In this document: in pieces, positions 1-6,400 of the stretch
Position numbering within the stretch: the stretch's first letter is position 1
Layout of the letters: every line of letters starts with the position of its first letter
Assembly: GCF_029067145.1 (NCBI RefSeq)
Contig: NZ_JAIEFA010000014.1
Location: 1-6,870 of the forward strand
Direction: 5' to 3'
DNA length: 6,870 nt
DNA from: Helicobacter sp.
GTDB lineage: Bacteria; Campylobacterota; Campylobacteria; Campylobacterales; Helicobacteraceae
Position numbers and translations under genes: made by a program
Notes under the pieces: model-generated
What the model was told of the DNA's origin: nothing
The model's database searches: none
Seen by the model: the letters and a program-made list of their open reading frames with translations, nothing else

Positions 1-465
1 TTCTGTTAAACTGTCCAACGTGTTTTTTGCATAATATGGCTTATATAAATTAACTACATTGTTTTTTATTCCATTTCTAGTTTCTATATAAGTATCATAA
101 AAGCAAGCTTGCAAAGATTTTTTTTGAATTTGTTGTAATAGAATACTATAATATTTGCTTGGCAAAATATCATCTGGTTCAAAGATACAAATATATTTAC
201 CATTTGCTTTATTTATACCCAAATTAACTGCTTTGCCATAGCCGCCATTGATTGAATTTTTAATTAGCTGAAAATGAATATGTGGTGTATTTGTTTTTGA
301 AATTAATTGTTGGATTATTAGTGGAGTATCATCTGTCGAGCAATCATCAATAAAAAGTATTTCAAAATTTTTTATATCTTTTTGCGAAATTAAAGACTTG
401 AAAGAATCATTAATATATGGACTTACATTATAGCAAGGCACAATGATTGATAGCAAAACTTCCAT
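1..465 (-). CDS. Family 2 glycosyltransferase, N-terminal part (runs off left edge)
   Basis: This is a 155-codon open frame from ATG at 465 to the window edge with no stop, so the C-terminal part lies outside. It begins MEVLLSIIVPCYNV, the first strand of a GT-A fold. IDDCSTDDT (residues 39-47) is the nucleotide-binding loop, GGYGKAVNLGI (74-84) follows, and EPDD (96-99) is in the place of the metal-binding DXD motif. GT2 enzymes move a sugar from a nucleotide-sugar donor to a growing glycan in the cytoplasm; donor and acceptor cannot be told here. The start is fixed by AAGGA lying within TAAGGACATAAATG, where the Shine-Dalgarno overlaps the stop of the upstream gene. Only 8 bases separate that stop from this start, so the two are probably translationally coupled. 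The SYGYQMNLG segment of the upstream gene resembles GGYGKAVNLG here, suggesting related enzymes acting on the same glycan. Confidence 0.88.
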   Translation of the reverse strand, partial: MEVLLSIIVPCYNVSPYINDSFKSLISQKDIKNFEILFIDDCSTDDTPLIIQQLISKTNTPHIHFQLIKNSINGGYGKAVNLGINKANGKYICIFEPDDILPSKYYSILLQQIQKKSLQACFYDTYIETRNGIKNNVVNLYKPYYAKNTLDSLTE

Positions 466-473
466 TTATGTCC

Positions 474-1778
474 TTAATTTTCTTTAAATTGTCTATAAAC
501 TCTATAAAACTTAAAAGGTAGCAGTAAAATTTCTCCCTTATACCAATTTGTATAAGCTTTTAAAAGAGTGAATCCAAGAGAATAGGAAAGATGTTTGCAA
601 GTTTTAAGTCCCTCGTAATAATCACTAAAATCATCTAAATTTAAGGTTTTGGATTCTAGTTGTCCCCAATGGTTTATGAGATTTTTTAGCTTAAAAGTTA
701 AAATAAATATTCTCATCGGATTTTTTGTTTTTAAAATCTCCGCTCCTAATTTATAAGAAAGCTGATTTTTTACCCTTTCTACTGCACCTTTAGGCTTAGA
801 TGCTATGCTTTGATAGTATTCTTGTGGGCTTTTTAGGATTCGCTCTAACTTTGCTCTTTGAAATTCATCAAAATAGCTCCAATCCAACTCTCCTTTAGCT
901 TCAAGTTCTAAAAACTCACTTTGGATTCTTTGGAGGAAGGGTAATTTGTATGCGTCCATAATGCGCCCTAAAATCCAATTATGCCCACCAAAGCGCAAAT
1001 AACTCACAAGAGGAATTAGGTTAAAAAAATTAGGATATTCCTCAAGTTTTTTGCGAATGAAATCATATTCTTTGCTTAGATTTAAGGCTTTCTCTAAAGA
1101 AATATTATTCACCGATGAGCTTTCATTATCTTGCCTATAACAATAAAATGCTTGATTGACAAAAAACATTTTTAGTGCAAGCAAATGGGTGAAAAACCAA
1201 AATCCTGTATCTTGATAAGCTGCACCCAAGCTTTCATTATGGTAGATTTGATTTTCCTTTAAAAACGAAAGTTTAAAAATCCCGCTTGGATTCATAATGC
1301 CACTTTGAGTAAAAACTCTCATATCTTTTGCATTTAAATTCTTTTGGTAAAGACATTTAGTCCAATTTATCAAACGCGTGTGCGTGAATATCCTCTCTCC
1401 ATTTTTATCTACAAACTCTAACATATTCCCCTTTACCACATCGCATTCTTTCTCTTTTGCAATTTTATAAAGCTCCTCATACATATTAGGCTTAATATAA
1501 TCATCACTTTCTACGATTCCTAAATACTCTCCTTTTGCAGCTTTAATTCCTAGATTCATTTGGTAGCCATAGGATTTTTTATCTGAAACAATGACTTTTA
1601 GCCTTTTATCTTTGGATTCTAGCTCTTTTAAATATTCCAAAGTGCCATCGGTGGAGTTTGCATCAACACATAGAATCTCAATCTCTTGCAAAGTCTGATT
1701 TAGCACACTTTGGAGGCATTCCTCTATGTAGCGTATGGAGTTTAAAGAGGGGATGACGATGGAGACTTTAGGATTCAT
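474..1778 (-). CDS. Family 2 glycosyltransferase, 434 aa
   Basis: This is a complete gene for a cytoplasmic or membrane-associated glycosyltransferase, probably adding one sugar to a surface polysaccharide. The GT-A domain occupies about residues 1-220: VSIVIPSLN (5-13), VDANSTDGT (38-46) for nucleotide binding, ESDD (90-93) as the DXD-type metal site, YQDTGF (188-193) with a possible catalytic acidic residue, and YRQDNESSS (214-222), a motif I recognise from Campylobacterota polysaccharide transferases. Residues after about 230 form a Lys- and aromatic-rich, mainly helical tail with no signal peptide or clear membrane span. The ATG overlaps the glf stop in the arrangement ATGA, and a purine-rich AAGAGAG site lies just upstream inside the end of glf, so it is translated as part of the glf operon. 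The sugar donor is not determinable; UDP-galactofuranose is a plausible guess from the neighbour only. Confidence 0.9.
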   Translation of the reverse strand: MNPKVSIVIPSLNSIRYIEECLQSVLNQTLQEIEILCVDANSTDGTLEYLKELESKDKRLKVIVSDKKSYGYQMNLGIKAAKGEYLGIVESDDYIKPNMYEELYKIAKEKECDVVKGNMLEFVDKNGERIFTHTRLINWTKCLYQKNLNAKDMRVFTQSGIMNPSGIFKLSFLKENQIYHNESLGAAYQDTGFWFFTHLLALKMFFVNQAFYCYRQDNESSSVNNISLEKALNLSKEYDFIRKKLEEYPNFFNLIPLVSYLRFGGHNWILGRIMDAYKLPFLQRIQSEFLELEAKGELDWSYFDEFQRAKLERILKSPQEYYQSIASKPKGAVERVKNQLSYKLGAEILKTKNPMRIFILTFKLKNLINHWGQLESKTLNLDDFSDYYEGLKTCKHLSYSLGFTLLKAYTNWYKGEILLLPFKFYRVYRQFKEN

Positions 1779-2884
1779 TGCGCAAACTCTCTCTTAACAA
1801 GTTCCAAAGCAGCTTGAATCACATCTTGCATATCATAATATTTATACTCCCCAAGTCGTCCGCCAAACAAAATATTAGCTTCCGCCTTAGCAAGCTCTTG
1901 ATATTTTGCAAAAAGTGCTTGATTTTTGTCATCGTTAATCGGATAATAAGGCTCTTGCGCGGGATTCCATTCTAGCGGATATTCTTTGGAAATAATCGTT
2001 CGCTCTTGTGTGCCAAACTCAAAGTGTTTGTGCTCTATGATTCGTGTATAAGGCGTCCGCTCGTCTGTGAAATTTACCACTGCTACGCCTTGATAGTTTG
2101 GAATCTCTAAAGTCTCGTGCGTAAAATGCAAGCTTCTATACTCCAATGCACCAAGTTTGTAGCCAAAGTAGGAATCTATCGCCCCGGTGAAAAGCACCTT
2201 TTTAGCTTGGCTTTTCAACTCCTCTTTGTGTTCTAAAAAGTTAGTATTCAAACGCACTTCACATTGGGATAAAAGCTTTTGAAAAATTGGAGTGTAACCA
2301 CCCTTTGGGATTCCCTGATAAGGGTCATTGAAGTAGTTATTATCATAGGTTAATCTCACAGGAATCCTGCGGATAATGGAGGCAGGCAAATCCTTGCATT
2401 CTCTCCCCCATTGCTTTTGGGTGTAGCCTTTGATGAATTTTTCATACACATCAGAGCCTACGAGGGAGAGGGCTTGTTCTTCTAGGTTTTTTGGCTCACC
2501 TTTTAGGTTTTTGAGGGCGGATTTTCTTTGGGATTCTATAATGTCTTGGGCTTGTTTGGGCGTGGAGATATTCCAAAGCTTGCAAAAGGTGTTCATATTA
2601 AAGGGTAGATTGTAAATCTCGCCTTTGTAGTTTGCAAGCGGAGAGTTGATGAAGTGATTAAAGTCCGCAAATTGCCGCACATAGTCCCAAATTGCTTTGG
2701 AGGAGGTGCGAAAAATATGCGCGCCATAGAGATGAACATTAATGTTTTCTTGGGTTTTGGTGTAGCAGTTCCCCCCAATGTGATTGCGTTTTTCTACCAC
2801 TAAGCATTTTTTGCCACGCTTAGAGGCTTCATAGGCAAAAATGCTACCAAACAACCCACTTCCTACGATACAATAATCAAACAC
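1775..2884 (-). CDS. glf: UDP-galactopyranose mutase (GTG start)
   Basis: This flavoenzyme interconverts UDP-galactopyranose and UDP-galactofuranose in the cytoplasm, supplying Galf for surface glycans. At 369 residues it has the usual bacterial length. The N-terminal FAD site is IVGSGLFGS (6-14), followed by VVEKRNHIGGNC (29-40) with E31 and the GG pair. HLYGAHIF (51-58), YTQKQWG (154-160), RRIPVRLTYDNNYFND (172-187) and TRIIEHKHF (280-288) match the family; R173 or so and R281 correspond to the two arginines that hold the substrate phosphates in the Klebsiella enzyme, by family knowledge. The C-terminal GGRLGEYKYYDMQ (341-353) completes the FAD-binding region. The start codon is GTG: no ATG fits, a TAA lies in frame upstream, and AAGG sits 8 bases before the GTG. 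It is the first gene of the leftward operon and overlaps the next gene by 4 bases. A TATAAT box at 2950-2955 is the likely promoter. Confidence 0.97.
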   Translation of the reverse strand: MFDYCIVGSGLFGSIFAYEASKRGKKCLVVEKRNHIGGNCYTKTQENINVHLYGAHIFRTSSKAIWDYVRQFADFNHFINSPLANYKGEIYNLPFNMNTFCKLWNISTPKQAQDIIESQRKSALKNLKGEPKNLEEQALSLVGSDVYEKFIKGYTQKQWGRECKDLPASIIRRIPVRLTYDNNYFNDPYQGIPKGGYTPIFQKLLSQCEVRLNTNFLEHKEELKSQAKKVLFTGAIDSYFGYKLGALEYRSLHFTHETLEIPNYQGVAVVNFTDERTPYTRIIEHKHFEFGTQERTIISKEYPLEWNPAQEPYYPINDDKNQALFAKYQELAKAEANILFGGRLGEYKYYDMQDVIQAALELVKREFAQ

Positions 2885-2920
2885 AACTTTTACCTTAAAT
2901 TATGACTTTAAATTAACTTG

Positions 2921-2942
2921 TATTGAAAATAAGACTTTTCAA
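2921..2942. repeat. Left arm of 22-base perfect inverted repeat
   Basis: The core TTGAAAATAAGACTTTTCAA (2923-2942), preceded by TA, is matched exactly in reverse complement at 3385-3406. Each arm is itself a near-palindrome: TTGAAAA and TTTTCAA around a 6-base centre. In the glf direction this arm lies in the predicted 5' leader, 37 bases before the GTG start. Confidence 0.9.
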
Positions 2943-2949
2943 ATCTGCC

Positions 2950-2962
2950 ATTATATATTATA
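2950..2962 (-). promoter_or_regulatory. Probable promoter of the glf operon
   Basis: Read leftward the sequence is TATAATATATAATGG, with perfect TATAAT boxes at 2962-2957 and 2955-2950. The nearer one predicts transcription from about 2944, giving a leader of about 60 bases that includes the left inverted-repeat arm. No good -35 box is visible, as is normal for Helicobacter and Campylobacter sigma-70 promoters, which rely on the -10 box and AT-rich upstream DNA. The promoter lies just inside the segment bounded by the inverted repeats. Confidence 0.5.
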
Positions 2963-3022
2963 AATTCTTAAAATTACACACCAAATGATTTAAGGGAGAA
3001 TCACAGGTTGAAATTCATCTTG

Positions 3023-3041
3023 AGCCCTGCAAAGCAGGGCT
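3023..3041 (-). terminator. GC-rich hairpin 3' of the peptide gene, possible mRNA 3' end
   Basis: Read leftward, AGCCCTGC-TTT-GCAGGGCT forms an 8-base-pair GC-rich stem with a tight loop, 9 bases after the TAG stop. It is followed by CAAGATGAATTTC and has no clean U-run, so it may be a stabilising 3' hairpin or processing end and not a classical intrinsic terminator. If transcription did end here, the tail needed for the long-range pairing would be lost, so the real 3' end is probably further left. This is a weak call. Confidence 0.25.
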
Positions 3042-3050
3042 AGGCTTAAG

Positions 3051-3119
3051 CTAATAAGCCTTGACAACAATTATACAAAGCAGTATAATTGCGCACAAGA
3101 TGAATTTTACGGTTTTCAT
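3051..3119 (-). CDS. Small hydrophobic peptide, candidate type I toxin (22 aa)
   Basis: The frame runs from ATG (3119-3117) to TAG (3053-3051) and encodes a peptide starting MKTVKF and ending VVKAY. Residues 6-19 (F-I-L-C-A-I-I-L-L-C-I-I-V-V) form one uninterrupted hydrophobic segment flanked by Lys 2, Lys 5 and Lys 20, which fits a minimal membrane-inserting peptide. A perfect AAGGAG lies 5 bases before the ATG, the strongest ribosome site in the window. A TATAAT box (3191-3186), a hairpin at the predicted 5' end, heavy structure over the reading frame, and a TATAAT on the opposite strand inside the gene are the layout of AapA/IsoA type I modules in Helicobacter pylori. The peptide sequence does not resemble AapA1 as I remember it; its size, hydrophobic core and AY ending are closer to Ibs-type peptides of enterobacteria. 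Toxicity is inferred from layout, not shown. It could instead be a regulatory leader peptide. Confidence 0.68.
   Translation of the reverse strand: MKTVKFILCAIILLCIIVVKAY
3084..3089 (+). promoter_or_regulatory. Antisense promoter inside the peptide gene
   Basis: This is a perfect TATAAT box on the plus strand, which also forms one arm of the AATTATAC/GTATAATT hairpin and encodes part of the hydrophobic core on the other strand. Predicted start is the A at 3095 or 3097. There is no clear -35 box. Confidence 0.5.
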
Positions 3120-3122
3120 CTT
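3097..3122 (-). promoter_or_regulatory. Start-codon-sequestering hairpin in the peptide mRNA
   Basis: In the minus-strand RNA, AAGATGAA (3122-3115), which contains the AUG, is perfectly complementary to TTCATCTT (3104-3097) within codons 6-8, with a 10-base loop. The same TTCATCTT can pair instead with a second AAGATGAA in the 3' flank (3021-3014), where the helix extends to 12 pairs. The two pairings exclude each other, so they could switch access to the start codon. Confidence 0.6.
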
Positions 3123-3124
3123 TG

Positions 3125-3130
3125 CTCCTT
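3125..3130 (-). promoter_or_regulatory. Strong Shine-Dalgarno for the 22-codon gene
   Basis: AAGGAG with the 5-base spacer CAAAG before the ATG. It decides the start of this very short gene and is the main reason to take it as translated. Confidence 0.75.
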
Positions 3131-3149
3131 TTGGGGCATAGATTTTGCC

Positions 3150-3182
3150 GCAGGGTGTGAAGACCTGTGGCAAACACCCTGC
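3150..3182 (-). other. 5'-end hairpin of the peptide mRNA
   Basis: GCAGGGTGT (3150-3158) pairs perfectly with ACACCCTGC (3174-3182) around a 15-base loop, with ATTTT/AAAAT (3142-3146 and 3183-3187) able to extend the stem past a 3-base bulge. Transcription from the TATAAT at 3186-3191 would begin at about 3180, so all but the outermost pairs would form at the very 5' end of the mRNA. A 5'-terminal stem-loop that protects the message is a known feature of AapA mRNAs. On the plus strand the same hairpin would form the 3' end of the antisense RNA. Confidence 0.65.
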
Positions 3183-3185
3183 AAA

Positions 3186-3191
3186 ATTATA
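3186..3191 (-). promoter_or_regulatory. Promoter of the small peptide gene
   Basis: This is a perfect TATAAT read leftward (GAAGTATAATTTTGC) with AT-rich DNA upstream and no -35 box. It predicts a start at about 3180 and a leader of roughly 60 bases ending in AAGGAGCAAAG before the ATG. Confidence 0.58.
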
Positions 3192-3286
3192 CTTCAAAAT
3201 CCCGCAAATAAATTTTAATCTTTATTAAATAAAACACACGAAGTGCAAGCTTTTTCTTGTTAATCTAAACCCTCTTTTTTGCGAGC

Positions 3287-3292
3287 TATGAT
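3287..3292 (+). promoter_or_regulatory. Weak candidate promoter for the GT2-TagF gene
   Basis: TATGAT is a one-mismatch -10 box preceded by a T-rich stretch (CTCTTTTTT). Transcription from near 3299 would leave a leader of about 128 bases that includes the right inverted-repeat arm. No better plus-strand box was seen closer to the start; TTGAAA (3385-3390) and TAAATA (3408-3413) are spaced by 17 bases but the second is a poor match. Confidence 0.22.
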
Positions 3293-3384
3293 AGGCTTTG
3301 CGATTCTTAAATAACCTTTTAGATAGCCTCTAAATAAAGCATTTCTAACACAAATCTATTTCCCACACAAAGAAAATATTTGTA

Positions 3385-3406
3385 TTGAAAAGTCTTATTT
3401 TCAATA
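3385..3406. repeat. Right arm of 22-base perfect inverted repeat
   Basis: The core TTGAAAAGTCTTATTTTCAA (3385-3404) followed by TA is the exact reverse complement of 2921-2942; 442 bases separate the two arms. It lies 20 bases before the ATG of the rightward gene. Each divergent gene therefore carries the same 22-base sequence, in the same sense, in its leader. Confidence 0.9.
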
Positions 3407-3426
3407 GTAAATAAAAAAGAGTATTA

Positions 3427-6400
3427 ATGAATGTATTAAAGCCATTTTTAAGCCCAAAAAAATTAAGAAAATTACAAAATAATCCTAAAGCATTCTTTAA
3501 AGACGCGCTAGATAAGCGCATTATCCCGATTGAAAATCAATTAAAAAGTTTAAAACCAAAGAAAAAGCACGGCTTTGCGGAATACTACATCATCTCCGCA
3601 GTGTATAATGTGGAAAAATATTTGGACGATTATTTTAACTCTATCCTCAAGCAAAGATTGGATTTCAAAAACAATATTACTATTATTTGCGTAGATGACG
3701 GAAGCACCGATAGGAGCGCAGAGATTATCCAAAAATATCAAAAGAGATTTCCAGAAAATATCGTCTATCTCCATAAAGAAAATGGCGGACAAGCAAGTGC
3801 AAGGAATCTAGGAATAAAGTGGCTCCAAGAGAAACTAGGCTATCTTGAGAGTGCAAGTGCAGAAATCACAGGTGAGATTCCATATCATAGATTGCCACGA
3901 CTTGATAAATCAAGTCTCGCAATGACACAAAGCCATCAAACTAGTTCTTGTGAGGATGATAGGATAAAGCAATCTATAACTTTGCATACCAAAGATTCTA
4001 CAATGCAATCCCAAAAGTCTAATATGATAGATTACCCTAAAGCCTCTCTTAATGACAGCCAAAAGCCCATTTGGGTAACCTTTACCGACCCTGATGACTT
4101 CTTGGATAGAGATTATTTCTATGAAGTGGATAAGTTTTTAGGAGAGAATGCCGATAAAGATATTTGTATGGTGGGGTGTAATGTGATTTTTTATTATGAA
4201 GCAAAGAATGCTTTTAGTGATACACACCCGCTTAAAAACAAGTTCAAAGATGTAGCAACAACCAAGCGAAATAAGAATCTAAATGGATTGATTCAATTAG
4301 CGGTTATGTCAGCTTTCTTTCCTTTGGGGCGTATTGGTAGTTTGAGAATGGACGAAGATTTAAAGCCAAATTTCGAAGATGCAAAGTTTGTTAATGAATT
4401 TTTAATGGCTAATATGGAATCTAGTAGTGCATTCTTGCGTAACGCAAAACTTTATTATCGCAAACGAAGTGATGGAAGTTCTACATTAGACAATGTGCTT
4501 GAAGCAGATAAAAAGCAAATCTCTAAAATGGGCTTTTTGCTTCGTCTTTTGCTAAATGCTAAAGAATCTTTCAAGTTTCCTCCTGCATTCCTCCAAAACA
4601 CAATTCTCTACGATTTGTTTTGGCAAATTAAAGCAACACTTAACAAATCTAGTAAATTCAGTTTTCATACTCCACGAGAACGAGAGGAGTTTTTCTCCCT
4701 TTTGGATAGGATTTATTCTCTCATAGACACCCAGAGGATTTTGGAATTTAACCTTGCGGATTGTTGGTTTTATCACAAAGTTGGAATCCTCAATTGTTTC
4801 AAGAAAGAATATCCACCTTTTCAAATCACTTATATAGATGGATTTGATGCGGTAAAAAGACAGATTCTAATCCGTTATTTCACACCCGATGCCAAGGATA
4901 TAGAATCGTTTAGGATTGATGGGGAGGAAGTTTATGCAGATTATGAAAAAATCGTGCAAAATGACTTTTTGGATAGAGTGTTTTGCTATGAGAAAAGATT
5001 TTGGGTGCATATCCCGCAAAATTCCAATGAGTTAGAAATATTTGTGCGAGGGCAGAAAGCTAGAATTACTTTTGGCGGGAAGCAGCACCAAAGCTTAGTA
5101 GTTGCATACATTGAAGATGAATTCCAACAGATTCAAAACTCTAATACTCTGTGGCTTCTAATGGATAGAGACACGGAAGCAGATGACAATGCAGAGCATT
5201 TCTATCGCTATTTGGCTAAAAATTATCCTAAACAAAACATTGTGTTTGCACTAAGAAGGGAATCCAAAGATTGGACAAGGTTACAAAAAGAGGGGTTTAA
5301 TCTTGTCGCCTTTGATACTCAAGAATTTAGAGACATTCTCAAAAATTCTAGTAAAGTGATTTCTAGCCATATTGATGCCTATCTAGTAAATCATCTAGGC
5401 AAGGACACTCTAAAGGGTAAAGATTTTGTATTTTTGCAGCACGGAGTGATTCTAAATGATTTATCTTCTTGGCTAAACTCTAAGCAAGTTAGTCTTTTTA
5501 TCACCTCTACACAAGGCGAATACGATTCAATTGTAGGAGATTTCAATCATTATATCTTTGGAATCAAAGAAATGCAACTCACAGAATTAGCAAGGCACGA
5601 TAGATTATTGTCTAAAAGTTTATCATATCAGAAGCAAAGCCAAGCGACAAGGCAAATTTTGCTTATGCCAACTTGGAGGAAACATTTAAGCGGTGATATG
5701 ATTGGAAATGGAAATGCAAGAAAATATAATCCACAATTTTTAGAAAGTCAATATTTTCATTACTGGAATACACTGCTATCAAGCCAAACACTCCAACAAC
5801 TTTGTGAAAAATATCGTTGTAATATTGTCTTTAATCCTCACCAAAATACGATGCCTTATATTAAGGATTTTGCGATTCCAAGCTTTGCAAAAATGAAGAC
5901 CGATGAGACTTCTTTGCAACAACTCTTTATAGAATCGGACATAATGATTACAGACTATTCAAGCGTATCTTTTGAAATGGCATACCTTAAAAAGCCTGTA
6001 TTGTATTATCAGTTTGATGAAGAGGAGTTTCGCAATAATCAATATCAAAAGGGCTATTTTGATTACTGCAAAGACGGCTTTGGTCCTGTCGTTACTACTG
6101 AAGAAGAGTTGCTAAAAGAGCTAGAGATTCTACTCCAAAATGATTGTAAAGTCGGAGAACCTTATAAATCCAATATAGAAAATACCTTTGAGTTTAGAGA
6201 TGGGAAATGTTGTGAGCGAATCTACAATGCGATTTTAGAGCTTGATAAGCCTTATGAGCGAAAATGGACGCTAGATTATGTCCTAAACCTTGCACGAAAT
6301 GCCTTGAATGCGAAGTGCTATAAAGAAGCAAGTAAAAGATTTAGGTTTGTGCTAGAACATTTGGGAGAAAGCGAGTTTAGTGATACACAAGTGATTCTAA

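Larger units (their letters stand above)
3011..3107. repeat. Cloverleaf-like set of nested inverted repeats over the peptide gene
   Basis: An outer 12-base-pair stem, AAATTCATCTTG (3011-3022) with CAAGATGAATTT (3096-3107), encloses three perfect hairpins: AGCCCTGC/GCAGGGCT (3023-3041, 3-base loop), AGGCTT/AAGCCT (3042-3061, 8-base loop) and AATTATAC/GTATAATT (3069-3090, 6-base loop). The stems are seen directly. In the minus-strand transcript they would fold most of the peptide coding region together with its 3' flank into a four-way junction, a degree of structure expected of type I toxin mRNAs. It is not a tRNA: the closing stem is 12 pairs and no tRNA consensus bases are present. Confidence 0.8.
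3095..3182 (+). ncRNA. Candidate antisense antitoxin RNA (about 90 nt)
   Basis: A TATAAT box at 3084-3089 predicts a plus-strand transcript starting near 3095-3097. It would be fully complementary to the first codons, start codon, AAGGAG site and the whole 5' leader of the peptide mRNA. Hairpins available to it are TTCATCTT/AAGATGAA complements (3097-3122) and the 9-base-pair stem at 3150-3182, which is its likely 3' end. The hairpin is followed by AAAATTATAC with no U-run, so the 3' end is approximate. In AapA/IsoA modules the antitoxin likewise starts inside the toxin gene and covers its 5' end. Existence of the RNA is inferred from the promoter and geometry. Confidence 0.5.
2885..3426. other. 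Divergent intergenic region carrying a toxin-antitoxin-like cassette
   Basis: This 542-base region separates glf (leftward) from the GT2-TagF fusion gene (rightward). It is far from empty. In order it holds the glf leader, one arm of a 22-base inverted repeat (2921-2942), the glf promoter candidate, a cloverleaf of stems (3011-3107), a 22-codon peptide gene on the minus strand (3051-3119) with its promoter and 5' hairpin, an overlapping plus-strand promoter, about 190 AT-rich bases in which I see only a weak plus-strand -10 box (3287-3292), and the second arm of the inverted repeat (3385-3406). I found no transposase or recombinase gene in it. Confidence 0.85.

Noticed and set aside
1778..1975. 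Plus-strand open frame of 65 codons
   Set aside because: It lies wholly opposite glf, shares no recognisable motif and has no convincing ribosome site; the glf reading is unambiguous.
2771..2776. Run of six C in glf as a slippage site
   Set aside because: Six bases encode the conserved GG of the FAD motif and are too short to count as a contingency tract.
2430..2778. Other open frames overlapping glf (2430-2615 plus, 2593-2778 minus)
   Set aside because: They are out-of-frame shadows of the well-conserved glf sequence.
3011..3107. Cloverleaf could be a tRNA or tRNA-like gene
   Set aside because: The closing stem has 12 pairs instead of 7, there is no GTTCRA T-loop or D-loop consensus, no anticodon arm of standard size, and no CCA end.
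3287..3313. Eight-codon plus-strand frame starting ATG ATA GGC near 3288
   Set aside because: No Shine-Dalgarno precedes it and it ends at once; nothing distinguishes it from chance.
2921..3406. Region could be an IS200/IS605-type element or an integron cassette site
   Set aside because: No transposase or integrase frame is present, and the ends are a perfect inverted repeat, not the subterminal hairpins of IS605 or the R boxes of attC.
3550..3792. Minus-strand open frame of 80 codons
   Set aside because: It is antisense to the GT2 core motifs of the large plus-strand gene and has no support of its own.
4552..4824. Minus-strand open frame of 90 codons
   Set aside because: It is antisense to the linker of the large fusion gene, with no ribosome site or family motif.
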